From Methylobacterium indicum (GTDB lineage: Bacteria > Pseudomonadota > Alphaproteobacteria > Rhizobiales > Beijerinckiaceae), in NCBI RefSeq assembly GCF_001043895.1, contig NZ_JTHF01000024.1, positions 1-60,482 on the forward strand: a stretch of 60,482 nt of DNA, written 5' to 3'. The notes beneath the pieces are model-generated. The model made no database searches. It was not told where the DNA came from and saw only the letters and a program-made list of their open reading frames with translations. This document shows, piece after piece, positions 33,816-43,120 of this stretch (position 1 is its first letter; every line of letters starts with the position of its first letter). The translations under genes and the position numbers were made by a program.

Positions 33816-34763
33816 ATGTCCGAGCCGATCGCGTTCCTGGGCAATCTCGATCCCGACGAGGAGGCCGATTTCCTCGCCGCCCTCGGCGCCGCTCTGCCGG
33901 AGGAAACCATCCGGCCGTTCCGCACGCTCACGCCCGACGAGCGCGCAACGGTGCGGATCGCCATCGTGGCCAATCCCGATCCGGCCGAGGTGGCGCTGCT
34001 GCCGAACCTCGCCTGGATCCAGAGCCTGTGGGCCGGGGTCGAGCGTCTGGTGCGCGACCTCGGTCCGGGGACCGCGCCGATCGTGCGGCTCATCGATCCC
34101 GAACTCGCCCGCACCATGGCGGAAGCGGTGCTCGCCTGGACCTACTACCTGCAGCGCGACATGCCGGCCTACCGGCGCCAGCAGGAGACCGCGACCTGGC
34201 GCCAGCTCGCCTACCGTCCGCCGGGCGAGGTCCGGGTCGGGCTCCTCGGCCTCGGGGCGCTCGGGAGCGCGGCGGCCGCGCGGCTGGTGCAGGCGGGGTT
34301 CCGGGTCGCGGCCTGGACCCGCGCGCCCAAGCCCGTGCCGGCGGAGGTGACGGCCTATTCCGGGCCGGAGGGCTTGCCGGACCTCTTGGCGGCGAGCGAC
34401 ATCGCGGTCTGCCTGCTGCCGCTCACCGAGGAGACGCGCGGCCTCCTCGATGCCGGGCGCTTCGCCGCGATGAGGCCCGGGGCGGCACTGATCAATTTCG
34501 GCCGCGGCGCGATCGTCGATACCGACGCGCTCGTCGCCGCCCTCGATACAGGCCGGGTCTCGCACGCGGTACTGGACGTCTTTTCGGTCGAGCCGCTGCC
34601 GCCGGATTCGCGCCTGTGGCGCCATCCGGGCGTGACCGTGCTGCCGCACATCTCCGGGCCGACCACGCCGGGCAGCGCGGCGGCGGTCGTCGCCGGCAAC
34701 GTGCGGGCCTACCGGGCGACGGGGCGCATCCCCGCTTCCGTCGACGTGGCGCGGGGGTATTAG
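33816..34763 (+). CDS. D-isomer-specific 2-hydroxyacid dehydrogenase (GhrA-like)
   Basis: A 315-residue NAD(P)-dependent 2-hydroxyacid dehydrogenase, probably a glyoxylate/hydroxypyruvate reductase. The nucleotide-binding motif is VGLLGLGALGSAAAARL; the next conserved block is INFGRGAIVDTDALVAAL with the catalytic Arg region. The Glu and His are in DVFSVEPLPPDSRLW and VLPHISGPT. Length and the short N-terminal domain fit GhrA. An aagaaggg site precedes the ATG. Co-transcribed with the aminotransferase. It is convergent with the coiled-coil gene, with 1 nt between their stops. Confidence 0.88.
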   Translation: MSEPIAFLGNLDPDEEADFLAALGAALPEETIRPFRTLTPDERATVRIAIVANPDPAEVALLPNLAWIQSLWAGVERLVRDLGPGTAPIVRLIDPELARTMAEAVLAWTYYLQRDMPAYRRQQETATWRQLAYRPPGEVRVGLLGLGALGSAAAARLVQAGFRVAAWTRAPKPVPAEVTAYSGPEGLPDLLAASDIAVCLLPLTEETRGLLDAGRFAAMRPGAALINFGRGAIVDTDALVAALDTGRVSHAVLDVFSVEPLPPDSRLWRHPGVTVLPHISGPTTPGSAAAVVAGNVRAYRATGRIPASVDVARGY

Positions 34764-34764
34764 C

Positions 34765-35343
34765 TCAGGCCACCCGCCGCAGGACCGGGGGCAGGGGCGG
34801 GATCACGACCGCCAGCTCGTCGGGGGACCGGGCCTGCTCTGGGCGGTTCGCGCGCTGGAGCCAGGCCAGGGCGCTGCGGGCCGCATCCTCGGCCTGGCGC
34901 GCCCGCTCCTCGGCGGCGGCGACCCGGGCATCCGCCCCGGTCTCGATCCTTCGCGCCCGCTCCTCGGCCTCGTCGATGCGCTGCCTCGCCTCGTCGAGCC
35001 GCTTATGGGCGCTGCGCAGGAGGCTCCGGGCCTGCGCCTCGCGCCGCCGGATCTCCGCATCGGTCTCCTCGACGATCCGCGCGGCGGTCTGGACCTGGGC
35101 GATCAGCCGGTCCCAGTCCCGGGGCGGGGAGCGGCGATCGATGGAGCCCAGGCCGCTCTCCGCGTGGCGCTCGACGACCGACCGGATCACCGCCGCGAGA
35201 TGCGGGTGGCCCTCCGGCGAGGAGCGATCCTCACAGGCGCTCCGCCGCGCCGCGCGCTGGCTGGCGAAGAAATCGACTCCCATGACGTCCGTCCCGTCGC
35301 TCCAGCCGGGTCGCCCCGAATTTCCGTCGCAAGCCTCGCTCAT
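34765..35343 (-). CDS. Coiled-coil protein of unknown function
   Basis: A 192-residue protein without a recognised family. Residues about 90-165 form a continuous charged coiled coil (AARIVEETDAEIRRREAQAR, then repeated A-E-E-R-A-R patterns). A short Pro-rich tail ends VIPPLPPVLRRVA. There is no signal peptide or membrane segment. I chose the ATG at 35343; an ATG at 35283 (MGVDFFAS) is possible, and the open frame also extends upstream. It is divergent from nothing definite and convergent with the dehydrogenase gene. Some Rhizobiales proteins with this architecture are cytoskeletal or phasin-like, but I cannot assign it. Confidence 0.6.
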   Translation of the reverse strand: MSEACDGNSGRPGWSDGTDVMGVDFFASQRAARRSACEDRSSPEGHPHLAAVIRSVVERHAESGLGSIDRRSPPRDWDRLIAQVQTAARIVEETDAEIRRREAQARSLLRSAHKRLDEARQRIDEAEERARRIETGADARVAAAEERARQAEDAARSALAWLQRANRPEQARSPDELAVVIPPLPPVLRRVA

Positions 35344-35872
35344 CGTGGTTAATTGACGATTAAATCTGGCAGATATCGGCCCCATCGCCCTTGGGGAAGG
35401 AACCATTTTCCGCCGATATCGGTGTGTCACGGACGGAACGATCGTGCCCTAGACATTGGGGCCATGCGTCCGGCCGTGGCCGCGACGGCAAGGCTCTACG
35501 GAGGAACCGTGAGGAGGGAGCGAGATTCAGCCGCACCGGACATCGCCGCCGACGAGACGCCGCAACCGCCTGAGCCTCTGACTTCCCCCTTAACGTCGCG
35601 GTTCCCCGGTGAAACCTCGATCGACCGAGGAGCGATCTGTCGCCAAGCACGATCTGCGGAAAACGCGATGATGTGGAGATGTCCGATGAGGCTCCCGGCG
35701 GCCCCATCCCGGGATGCGGTCGAGCGCGCGGGAGACATTGTCTCGACCGCCTGCCAACCATGTCGTGCGAGATGACGGACATCGGGAAGACCCGGAAAAG
35801 ATCGCCGGGAGCTCGCGTGCGGCCCGACCTTCGCCATTGACGCCTCCGGGTCGCAGGGCTTAACCGGCGATC
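35344..35872. other. Intergenic stretch with no supported gene
   Basis: About 530 bp. Several 60-170 codon open frames on both strands overlap here, but none has domain features or a convincing ribosome-binding site. Near the left end, gatatcggc and gccgatatc (within 35374-35422) form an inverted repeat about 30 bp apart, which may be an operator for the coiled-coil gene. The region upstream of the metal-uptake operon (about 35700-35870) should hold its promoter; I see no clear Fur-type box. Confidence 0.45.
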
Positions 35873-36235
35873 ATGCGCAGGGCCTCGCCGCAACGATCGA
35901 TCGGCCGCGCGACCATCGCGGTGGTCGCGCTCTATGCGCTATGCCTGCAGGCTCTGTTCGGCGCGCTCGCGCCGGTGCCGGCCGTCGCGGCCTCCGGCGC
36001 GGTGATCTGCCAGCACGATGCGGGCGACGGCTCGCCCCGGACCGGCACGCATTGCGCCCTGGCCTGCTGCGTCGCGGCCCATCACGTCGCCCTCGCGGTC
36101 CCGGTCCTCCTCGCCTTCGGGTTCGCCTGGGACGGCCCGCGCCCGCCCGAACACGCTCCGCCCGCCGCCGACGAGGTCCCGGCCCGGGCGCCGCCCGACC
36201 GCATCGCCAGCCCGAGGGGACCGCCGCAGGCCTGA
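35873..36235 (+). CDS. DUF2946-like small membrane protein
   Basis: A 120-residue protein with an N-terminal hydrophobic signal or anchor (TIAVVALYALCLQALFGAL), a Cys/His cluster in the middle (VICQHDAG, then HCALACCVAAHHVAL), a second hydrophobic segment and a Pro-rich tail. This layout resembles DUF2946 proteins, which sit beside TonB receptors and PepSY proteins in copper or iron uptake loci. It starts the plus-strand group with the PepSY and receptor genes, 48 nt before the former. Metal binding by the Cys/His cluster is inferred. Confidence 0.7.
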   Translation: MRRASPQRSIGRATIAVVALYALCLQALFGALAPVPAVAASGAVICQHDAGDGSPRTGTHCALACCVAAHHVALAVPVLLAFGFAWDGPRPPEHAPPAADEVPARAPPDRIASPRGPPQA

Positions 36236-36283
36236 TCGATCCCGTTCGCCATCGATCGCCCGCCTGTTCGGATCCCCAACCCC

Positions 36284-37696
36284 ATGTCCACATTCTCCGC
36301 CGCTCCCGCCGCGGGGCGCGCGTCCTCGCGCGGCGTTCCCCCGCAGGGAGGCGCCTTGCGCGACGCGCTCTACCGCGCGGTCTGGCGCTGGCACTTCTAT
36401 GCCGGCCTTCTCTGCCTGCCGTTCCTGATCCTCCTGTCGGCCACCGGCTCGGTCTACCTGTTCAAGGACGAGATCAACCGGACGCTGTTTGCCTACCGCA
36501 CGGTGGTGCCGGTGCGCGCGACGCCGCCGCTCTCGCCCGAGCGGCTGATCTTCATCGCCGCCGAGGCGGTGCCGGATGCCGCGCCGAAGACGTTCGCGAG
36601 CCCGGACGCCCCCGACCGGGCGGCGATCGTCACCATGGCCGGGCCGCAGGGCAGGACGCTCGTCTATCTCGACCCCTATGACGGCGCGGTGCTCGACCGG
36701 GTCGGGCGCGACGCCGAGGCGATGATGGTGGTGCGCCGCCTCCACAGCCTGGCCTATTTCGGCCCGGTGGCGAACGGACTGATCGAGGTCGTCGCCGGCT
36801 TCACGGTGATCCTGGTCCTGAGCGGAATCTATCTGTGGTGGCCCCGCGGGCAGGGGGGCGGGGTCGTCACCGTGCGCGGGACGCCGCGGCGGCGGGTGTG
36901 GTGGCGCGATCTGCACGCGGTCACGGGCTTCGTCGCCGGGGCGGGCCTGCTGTTCCTCGCGACGACCGGGCTGCCATGGTCGATCCTGTGGGGCGATCAG
37001 GTCCGGGCGATCTCGAACCGGGCCGGGCTCGGCCAGCCCAGTGCTCTCTGGGCCCGGGTGCCGGTCTCGACCGTGCCGATGGGCGAGGTTCTCGACACGG
37101 CGGGCTGGGCGCTGGAAGCCGCGCCGCTGCCGCGCTCGGAAGGACGGTCTCCCGGACGGGATGGGGTTCCGATCGGCATCGACCGGGCCGTCGCGATCAT
37201 GACCGGGCTCGGCATGCCGGCGGGCTACGAGCTCGCCCTGCCGGAGGGCCCGGCCGGGGTCTACGCGGCCGCCGCCTATCCGCGCGACGTCACGCGCCAG
37301 CGGATGATCACCCTCGACCAGTATAGCGGCCGGCCGCTGGTCGATGTGCGCTTCGGCGATATCGGCCTCGTCGGGCGCGGCATCCAGTACGGGATCGGGC
37401 TCCACAAGGGCGAGCTCGCAGGGCGGGTGAACCAGCTCCTCATGCTGGCCTTCTGCCTCGCCACGATCCTGCTCGCGGCGAGCGCCGCGGTGATGTGGTG
37501 GAAGCGCCGGCCCGCCGGGCGCCTCGGCGTGCCACCCTGGCCCGGGAACCGCCGGGTCGTCGGCGGCGTCACCGGGATCGTCGTCGCGCTCGGAATCGTC
37601 TTTCCCCTCACCGGGCTGGCGATCCTCGCGATGATCGCGCTCGACGCCGCGTTCATGGGCCTGCGCCGCACATCCCGGCGCCCCGCCGCCGCCTGA
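36284..37696 (+). CDS. PepSY-associated transmembrane protein (PiuB-like)
   Basis: A 470-residue inner-membrane protein of the PepSY_TM/iron-regulated membrane protein family. It has the opening motif VWRWHFYAGLLCLPFLILL (first helix), periplasmic PepSY-like domains between helices, the middle helix pair with LVLSGIYLWWPRG and DLHAVTGFVAGAGLLF, and a C-terminal helix pair (VMWWKRRPAG). Such proteins accompany siderophore receptors and may reduce or release the metal from its chelator using a cytochrome-like histidine set. It lies between the DUF2946-like gene and the TonB-dependent receptor. Confidence 0.9.
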   Translation: MSTFSAAPAAGRASSRGVPPQGGALRDALYRAVWRWHFYAGLLCLPFLILLSATGSVYLFKDEINRTLFAYRTVVPVRATPPLSPERLIFIAAEAVPDAAPKTFASPDAPDRAAIVTMAGPQGRTLVYLDPYDGAVLDRVGRDAEAMMVVRRLHSLAYFGPVANGLIEVVAGFTVILVLSGIYLWWPRGQGGGVVTVRGTPRRRVWWRDLHAVTGFVAGAGLLFLATTGLPWSILWGDQVRAISNRAGLGQPSALWARVPVSTVPMGEVLDTAGWALEAAPLPRSEGRSPGRDGVPIGIDRAVAIMTGLGMPAGYELALPEGPAGVYAAAAYPRDVTRQRMITLDQYSGRPLVDVRFGDIGLVGRGIQYGIGLHKGELAGRVNQLLMLAFCLATILLAASAAVMWWKRRPAGRLGVPPWPGNRRVVGGVTGIVVALGIVFPLTGLAILAMIALDAAFMGLRRTSRRPAAA

Positions 37697-37754
37697 TCCG
37701 ACGCCGGCGCGACCCGCGCCGGGCCCTCGCATCCTCGTCCCGAGATTCGTTTCG

Positions 37755-40079
37755 ATGCCGCGCCCCTCCGGTTCCGGCCTGCGCCCCCGCGCGCTCGCCC
37801 TGCTGCTCGCCACCATCCCCGGTGCCGCCTTTCCCCAGGTTGCCGTCGCACAGGACACCATCGCCCTCGACGAGATCTCGGTCGCGGGCGCGGCGGCGTC
37901 CCCAAATCCATCCTCGACGCCCGCCTTCGGGGTCGCGGCACCGCCCGGCTCCGCCCCGAGCGTGATCGAGCGCCCGGTCGGCGAGATCGTCACGGCGATC
38001 GGCCGGCGGGACGTGATCGCCAACCGGCCGGCGACCAGCGTCGCGCAGGTGCTCGTCAACAGTCCCGGCGTCACCGTCCGCCAGGGCAACGGGCCCCGCG
38101 ACGTCGTGGTGTCGATCCGCGGCAACAACGCCCGCTCGACCGGCGTGATCAAGAACATGGTGGTGCTGGAGGACGGCTTCGTCGTCACCCAGCCCGACGG
38201 CGCCTCGCGCTTCGACATCACGGATCCGCGGGCCTATTCGCGCATCGACGTCTTTCGCGGGCCGCAATCGCCCCTGTTCGGCAACTACGCCACCGGCGGG
38301 GCGATCGCGTTCCGCACCCGCACCGGCCGGGAGATCGACGGCTATGAGGTCGGGGTCGATGCCGGCAGCTTCGGCACCCTGAGCCGGTACTTCACGGTCG
38401 GCGGCGTGAGCGGGCCCTACGAGGTCAGCCTGTTCGCCAGCGATTTTCGCAGCAACGGCTACCAGGACCACGCCAGCGCCGACACCCAGACGGTGAACCT
38501 GCTGGCGAGCTACACGCCCAGCCCCGACAACCGCTTCACCCTCAAGGTGATCAACAACACGCTGGAGGCCGATCTTCCCGCCCGCTCGTCCCTGGCGCAG
38601 TACCGGATCAACCCCTACCAGCGCGGCTGCGCCAGCGCCGCCACCGCGGCGCCCGGCTGCACCACCGTCAACCTCCTGCGGAACGGCGCCTTCGGCGCCA
38701 CCGTGCCGGTGACGGCCTCCGAGGGCGCCTTCGGCCGCAACGACCGGCGCACGATCATCGCGGCGCGCTGGGAGCACGACATCGACGCGAACACGACCTG
38801 GCGCACGCAGGTCGGCTTCGACGAGCGCAACTTCAACCAGCCATTCTACACGACCTCCTCGCGGGGCAGCTATCCGTCCTACACCGTCCTGTCGGACATA
38901 ACGCATCGCGGCGAAGTGTTCGGCCTGCCGACGGTGGGCTACGCGGCGCTCTCGTACAGCGCCATCGACAACTACATCTCGCTGTTCAACCGGGCGCCCT
39001 ATCTCGGGCCGCGCCTCGGCGCGCTCGCGAGCAACCAGGAGGCGGCGCAGTCGAATCTCGGCGGCCGCGCGCGGGCCGAGGTTGCGCTGTCGGAGCAGTG
39101 GACCGGCGTGCTCGGCATCTCGGCCGAGAATACCTGGCTCAAGGGCCGGACCCTGACCTACACGTATTCGGCGAACGGCACGAAGACCGCGCTCGCCGAC
39201 ATCGACCGCAGCTTCCTCAACGTCGCGCCGGAACTGGCACTGGTCTACCGGCCCGACGACACCCTGGCGTTCCGCGGCCGCGTCGCCACCGGCTATGCGA
39301 CGCCGGCGGCAAGCCAGCTCTTCGTCACCCCGGCCGGCGTGCCGGGCAACAACACCGACCTGCGCACCCAGACCAACCTCGGCGTCGACCTCGGGGTCGA
39401 CTGGTCGCCGCTGCCGGAGCTGCGCCTCAGCCTGACCGGCTTCTACGAGTTCTTCCGCAACGAGCTCGTCACGCAGTCGCCGGGGGCGGGGCTCCTCAGC
39501 TACACCTTCAACGCCCCGGCCTCCGAGCATCGCGGCATCGAGGCGGGGGCCGAATGGGCGTTCTCGCCCGGCTGGCGGGCGACCGCCGCCTACGGCCTCA
39601 ACGACCAGTTCTACACCCGCTACGTCGAGCAACTGAGCGCCGGCAGCCTGACGGCGCGGTTCGACCGGGCCGGGCGCCTGATCCCGGGGGTACCGGCCCA
39701 CCAGCTCCTCGCCCGCATCGGCTACAACCAGCCGACGGGGCCGCTGAAGGGGCTCGGCGCCTTCGTCGAGGCGGTCTACCAGGACGGCTTCTTCCTCGAC
39801 AACGCCAACCAGCTGAAGGCGCCGGGCTACACGCTCCTCAACGCCAACCTCCATTACGACACCGACCTCGTCGGGTCCTACGCCAAGCGCCTCAGCCTCT
39901 ACGTCGAGGTGCGCAACATCCTCGACACGACCTACATCGCCTCGGCCCAGCCGCTGGCGAACTCGATCAGCGCGGCGACCGGGCTGCAGAACGGGGCGGG
40001 GGTGCTCGCCACCACCACCGGCTCGATCTTCGCGGGCGCGCCGCGCAGCGTCGTCGGGGGGATGAAGCTGGCGTTCTGA
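37755..40079 (+). CDS. TonB-dependent outer-membrane receptor
   Basis: A 774-residue receptor with a signal peptide (cleavage near VAVAQ). A TonB-box-like segment DTIALDEISVAG follows, then the plug domain (VAQVLVNSPGVTVRQGNG, VVVSIRGNN, FRGPQSPLFGNYATGG). A 22-strand barrel runs from about 210 to a C-terminus ending in Phe (VVGGMKLAF), as required for outer-membrane assembly. The extracellular loop with GCASAATAAPGCTT has a Cys pair. With PepSY and DUF2946-like partners, the ligand is probably a siderophore, copper or another metal chelate. Convergent with the ABC ATPase gene, 19 nt between them. Confidence 0.93.
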   Translation: MPRPSGSGLRPRALALLLATIPGAAFPQVAVAQDTIALDEISVAGAAASPNPSSTPAFGVAAPPGSAPSVIERPVGEIVTAIGRRDVIANRPATSVAQVLVNSPGVTVRQGNGPRDVVVSIRGNNARSTGVIKNMVVLEDGFVVTQPDGASRFDITDPRAYSRIDVFRGPQSPLFGNYATGGAIAFRTRTGREIDGYEVGVDAGSFGTLSRYFTVGGVSGPYEVSLFASDFRSNGYQDHASADTQTVNLLASYTPSPDNRFTLKVINNTLEADLPARSSLAQYRINPYQRGCASAATAAPGCTTVNLLRNGAFGATVPVTASEGAFGRNDRRTIIAARWEHDIDANTTWRTQVGFDERNFNQPFYTTSSRGSYPSYTVLSDITHRGEVFGLPTVGYAALSYSAIDNYISLFNRAPYLGPRLGALASNQEAAQSNLGGRARAEVALSEQWTGVLGISAENTWLKGRTLTYTYSANGTKTALADIDRSFLNVAPELALVYRPDDTLAFRGRVATGYATPAASQLFVTPAGVPGNNTDLRTQTNLGVDLGVDWSPLPELRLSLTGFYEFFRNELVTQSPGAGLLSYTFNAPASEHRGIEAGAEWAFSPGWRATAAYGLNDQFYTRYVEQLSAGSLTARFDRAGRLIPGVPAHQLLARIGYNQPTGPLKGLGAFVEAVYQDGFFLDNANQLKAPGYTLLNANLHYDTDLVGSYAKRLSLYVEVRNILDTTYIASAQPLANSISAATGLQNGAGVLATTTGSIFAGAPRSVVGGMKLAF

Positions 40080-40098
40080 CGCGCCGGGCGACCGAGCG

Positions 40099-41949
40099 TC
40101 AGGCCACCGCCGCCATGGCGCCCGGGGCCTCCCATTCGGGGCCCCAGACCTGCACGACGTGGCCGGGCGAGACCTCGCGGTAGATCCGCTCGGGCGGGAC
40201 ATAGTCGACCGGGCGGATCGGGCTCTTGATCTCGTCGCTGCGCACGGCGTGGAGCTGGCGGCGCCGGCCCGGATCGGGCACCGGCACGGCGGCCATCAGC
40301 TTCTTCGTGTAGGGGTGCTGGGGCGCGCCGAAGATCGCCGCCCGGGGACCGATCTCGACGATCTCGCCGAGATACATCACGGCGACCCGGTGGCTCACCC
40401 GCTCCACCACCGCCATGTCGTGCGAGATGAACAGGTAGGCCAGACCCAGCGAGGCCTGAAGGTCGAGCATCAGGTTCACCACCTGCGCCTTCACCGAGAC
40501 GTCCAGCGCCGAGACCGATTCGTCGGCCACGATCAGCCGGGGTTCGAGGGCCAGCGTGCGGGCGATGCAGATGCGCTGACGCTGGCCGCCGGAAAATTCG
40601 TGCGGGAAGCGGCTCGCCATCTCGGGCTTGAGGCCGACCCGGCGCAGCAGGTCGGCGGCACGCGCACGCGCCTCCCCGCGCGAGCAGAGGCGGTTGATCA
40701 GCAGCGGCTCGGCGATGGCGGCGCCGACGCTCATCCGCGGGTCGAGGCTGGCGAAGGGATCCTGGAAGATCATCTGCATCCGCCGGCGCGTGGCGCGGAG
40801 CGCAGAGGGCGACAGGCCGAGGACGTCCTCGCCGTCGAGGAGCACCGCGCCGGCGACCGGCTCGATCAGCCGCAGCACCGAGCGGCCGGTCGTGGACTTG
40901 CCGCAGCCCGATTCGCCGACGAGGGCCAGGGTCTCGCCCGCCCGGACCGCGAAGGACACGGCCTCGACCGCGTGGACCCGGCCGCGCACCCGCGAGAGCA
41001 GGCCGCCGCGGATGTCGAACCGGGTGGTGAGCCCCTTCACCTCGAGCACCGGCCGCTCGCCCTCGCGCACCGTGTCGGGGAGCGGTGGCGCCGCCTCCGG
41101 CTCGCCGGTGGCCCGGTCGACGATCTCGAACCGGGCCGGCCGTTCCGTGCCCTGCATCGCCCCGAGGCGCGGCACGGCGGCGAGCAGCGCGCGGCTGTAG
41201 GGGTGGGCCGGGCGGCGGAAGATCTGCTCGGTGGCGCCGGTCTCGACGGCGCGGCCCTCGACCATCACCACCGTGCGGTCGGCGATCTCGGCCACCACCC
41301 CCATGTCGTGGGTGATGAAGAGGACCGACATCCCTTCCTCCTCCTGGAGGAGCTTGATGAGGTCGAGGATCTGGGCCTGGATCGTCACGTCGAGCGCCGT
41401 CGTCGGCTCGTCGGCGATGAGGAGCTTGGGCCGGCAGGCGAGCGCCATGGCGATCATCACCCGCTGGCGCATGCCGCCGGAGAAGCGGTGCGGGTAGTCG
41501 TGCACCCGCGAGGCGGCGGCCGGGATGCGCACCTTGTCGAACAGCCGGACGGTCTCGGCCTCGGCCTCTCCATGCGACATCCCGCGGTGGAGCCGCAGCG
41601 CCTCGCCGATCTGGAAGCCGACGGTGAGCACCGGGTTCAGGCTCGTCATCGGCTCCTGAAAAATCATCGCGACGTCATCGCCGCGGATGCGCCGCATCTC
41701 GGCGTCCGGCAGGCGCAGGAGGTCGCGGCCCTCGAGCAGCACCCGGCCGCCGGTGCGGGTCGCGTCGCGCGGCGTGAGCCGCATGATCGACATCGCCGTG
41801 ACGCTCTTGCCGGAGCCCGATTCACCCACGAGGGCGACCGTCTCCTTGGGGCCGATGTCGAACGAGACGCCGTGCACCACCGGGCGCCAGGCCTGCTCGG
41901 AGCGGAACGCGACGGTGAGGTCCTGGACCGAGAGGATCGGGGTGGTCAT
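40099..41949 (-). CDS. Peptide-type ABC transporter, fused double ATP-binding protein
   Basis: A 616-residue protein with two complete ABC ATPase domains, a DppD-DppF fusion like YejF or GsiA. The first (about 1-270) has Walker [16 protein letters not shown], signature [15 protein letters not shown] and Walker [13 protein letters not shown]. The second (about 300-560) has [30 protein letters not shown] and [12 protein letters not shown]. The C-terminal oligopeptide-transporter extension ends near VWGPEWEAP. It is 241 nt downstream of the permease gene, the gap being mostly filled by the long palindromic repeat, so its expression may be uncoupled from the permeases. Confidence 0.94.
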   Translation of the reverse strand: MTTPILSVQDLTVAFRSEQAWRPVVHGVSFDIGPKETVALVGESGSGKSVTAMSIMRLTPRDATRTGGRVLLEGRDLLRLPDAEMRRIRGDDVAMIFQEPMTSLNPVLTVGFQIGEALRLHRGMSHGEAEAETVRLFDKVRIPAAASRVHDYPHRFSGGMRQRVMIAMALACRPKLLIADEPTTALDVTIQAQILDLIKLLQEEEGMSVLFITHDMGVVAEIADRTVVMVEGRAVETGATEQIFRRPAHPYSRALLAAVPRLGAMQGTERPARFEIVDRATGEPEAAPPLPDTVREGERPVLEVKGLTTRFDIRGGLLSRVRGRVHAVEAVSFAVRAGETLALVGESGCGKSTTGRSVLRLIEPVAGAVLLDGEDVLGLSPSALRATRRRMQMIFQDPFASLDPRMSVGAAIAEPLLINRLCSRGEARARAADLLRRVGLKPEMASRFPHEFSGGQRQRICIARTLALEPRLIVADESVSALDVSVKAQVVNLMLDLQASLGLAYLFISHDMAVVERVSHRVAVMYLGEIVEIGPRAAIFGAPQHPYTKKLMAAVPVPDPGRRRQLHAVRSDEIKSPIRPVDYVPPERIYREVSPGHVVQVWGPEWEAPGAMAAVA

Positions 41950-42007
41950 GGGTGTCCCCTCAATGGGTTTCGGTCGAAAGGCGGGGTCGAGCCTTCACAT
42001 ACGCTCC

Positions 42008-42176
42008 CCCTTTCCCGGACGACTGCAACGAAGTGGAAGGAGATCCGGGATCCAGCAGAGAATGTGCTGCGAAGCAGCGCCGTATGCTGCACCGTTGCAG
42101 ACATAAGGACGCTTCGCGAATTTTCATGCTGGATCCCGGATCTCCTTCCGCTTCGCTACAGTCGTCCGGGAAAGGG
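42008..42176 (+). repeat. Long-palindrome dispersed repeat, copy 2 (complete)
   Basis: A complete copy with 50-nt arms, 42008-42057 and 42127-42176. They begin ccctttcccggacgactg and differ at only 3 positions when one is reverse-complemented. The 69-nt interior is not symmetrical and is found inverted in the copy at 1-134. Inside one operon, between permease and ATPase genes, the transcript would fold into a very stable hairpin. No open frame of note lies within, so it is non-autonomous. Confidence 0.92.
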
Positions 42177-42190
42177 TGAGGCTGTGAGCA

Positions 42191-43120
42191 CTACAACACC
42201 CGCCGCGGATCGAGCGCGTCGCGCAGGCCGTCGCCGATGAAGTTGATCGACAGCACGGTCAAGAAAATCGCGGCGCCCGGAAACAGCGCCCAGTGCGGCG
42301 CCACGTCGAGGTGGTCCTTGGCGTCGTAGAGGAGCCGGCCCCAGGTCGGGATATCGGGCGGGAAGCCGAGACCTAGGAACGACAGGGTCGATTCGGCGAT
42401 GATCGCCGACGAGACCTCGATCGTCGCCGCGACGATCACCGGCCCGATCGCGTTCGGCAGGATGTGGCGGGTGACGAGGTGCCAGGCGGTCGCGCCCTGC
42501 GAGCGCGCGGCCTCGACGAACTCCTTCTCGCGCAAGCTCAGGAACTGCGCCCGGACGAGGCGGGCCACCGGCATCCAGCGCAGGCCCCCGATCACCGCGA
42601 CGATCATCACGAAGACCCCGCCCTCGACCCCGAAGACCTGCTTCAGCTGATCGCGGAAGAGGTAGATGATGAGGAGGAGCAGCGGCAGCTGCGGCAGCGA
42701 CAGGAACAGGTCGGTCAGCCACATCAGGAACGGGTCGAGGAAGCGCCGCGACATGCCGGCGAGCGCGCCGACCACGACGCCGACCAGCGTCGCCACCACC
42801 ATGGCGGCGAAGCCCACGGCGAGCGAGATCCGCCCGCCATAGATCATCCGGGCCAGGAGGTCCTGGCCGAGATCGTCGGTGCCGAGCGGGTGGGCCCAGG
42901 ACGGGCCCTGGAGGGTGGCCGCGAAGTCGATCTCGTCGATCGCCACCGGCCAGACCCAGCCGCCGACCACGACCGCCAGCACCAGGAAGCCCAGCACCCC
43001 GACGCTGACCACCGCGAGGCGGTGTCGGCGGAAGCGCCGCCAGGTGTCCCGCCCCGACGCCGCCGGCGGCGCGGGGGCGGCCGCCTCAGCGGTAGGAGAT
43101 GCGAGGGTCGAGCCAGCCAT
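42191..43120 (-). CDS. Peptide-type ABC transporter permease (DppC-like)
   Basis: A 309-residue permease with six helices. It has the OppC/DppC N-terminal helix (RRHRLAVVSVGVLGFL), HPLGTDDLGQDLLARMIYGG and the EAA-like loop FVEAARSQGATAWHLVTRHI, then the family ending GDGLRDALDPR. It overlaps the upstream permease gene by 35 nt. Pairs with the DppB-like protein in the inner membrane. Confidence 0.94.
   Translation of the reverse strand: MAGSTLASPTAEAAAPAPPAASGRDTWRRFRRHRLAVVSVGVLGFLVLAVVVGGWVWPVAIDEIDFAATLQGPSWAHPLGTDDLGQDLLARMIYGGRISLAVGFAAMVVATLVGVVVGALAGMSRRFLDPFLMWLTDLFLSLPQLPLLLLIIYLFRDQLKQVFGVEGGVFVMIVAVIGGLRWMPVARLVRAQFLSLREKEFVEAARSQGATAWHLVTRHILPNAIGPVIVAATIEVSSAIIAESTLSFLGLGFPPDIPTWGRLLYDAKDHLDVAPHWALFPGAAIFLTVLSINFIGDGLRDALDPRRVL

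Noticed and set aside
35353..35893. Overlapping 110-177 codon frames on both strands before the metal-uptake genes
   Set aside because: Several compete for the same DNA and none shows domain features or a credible start.
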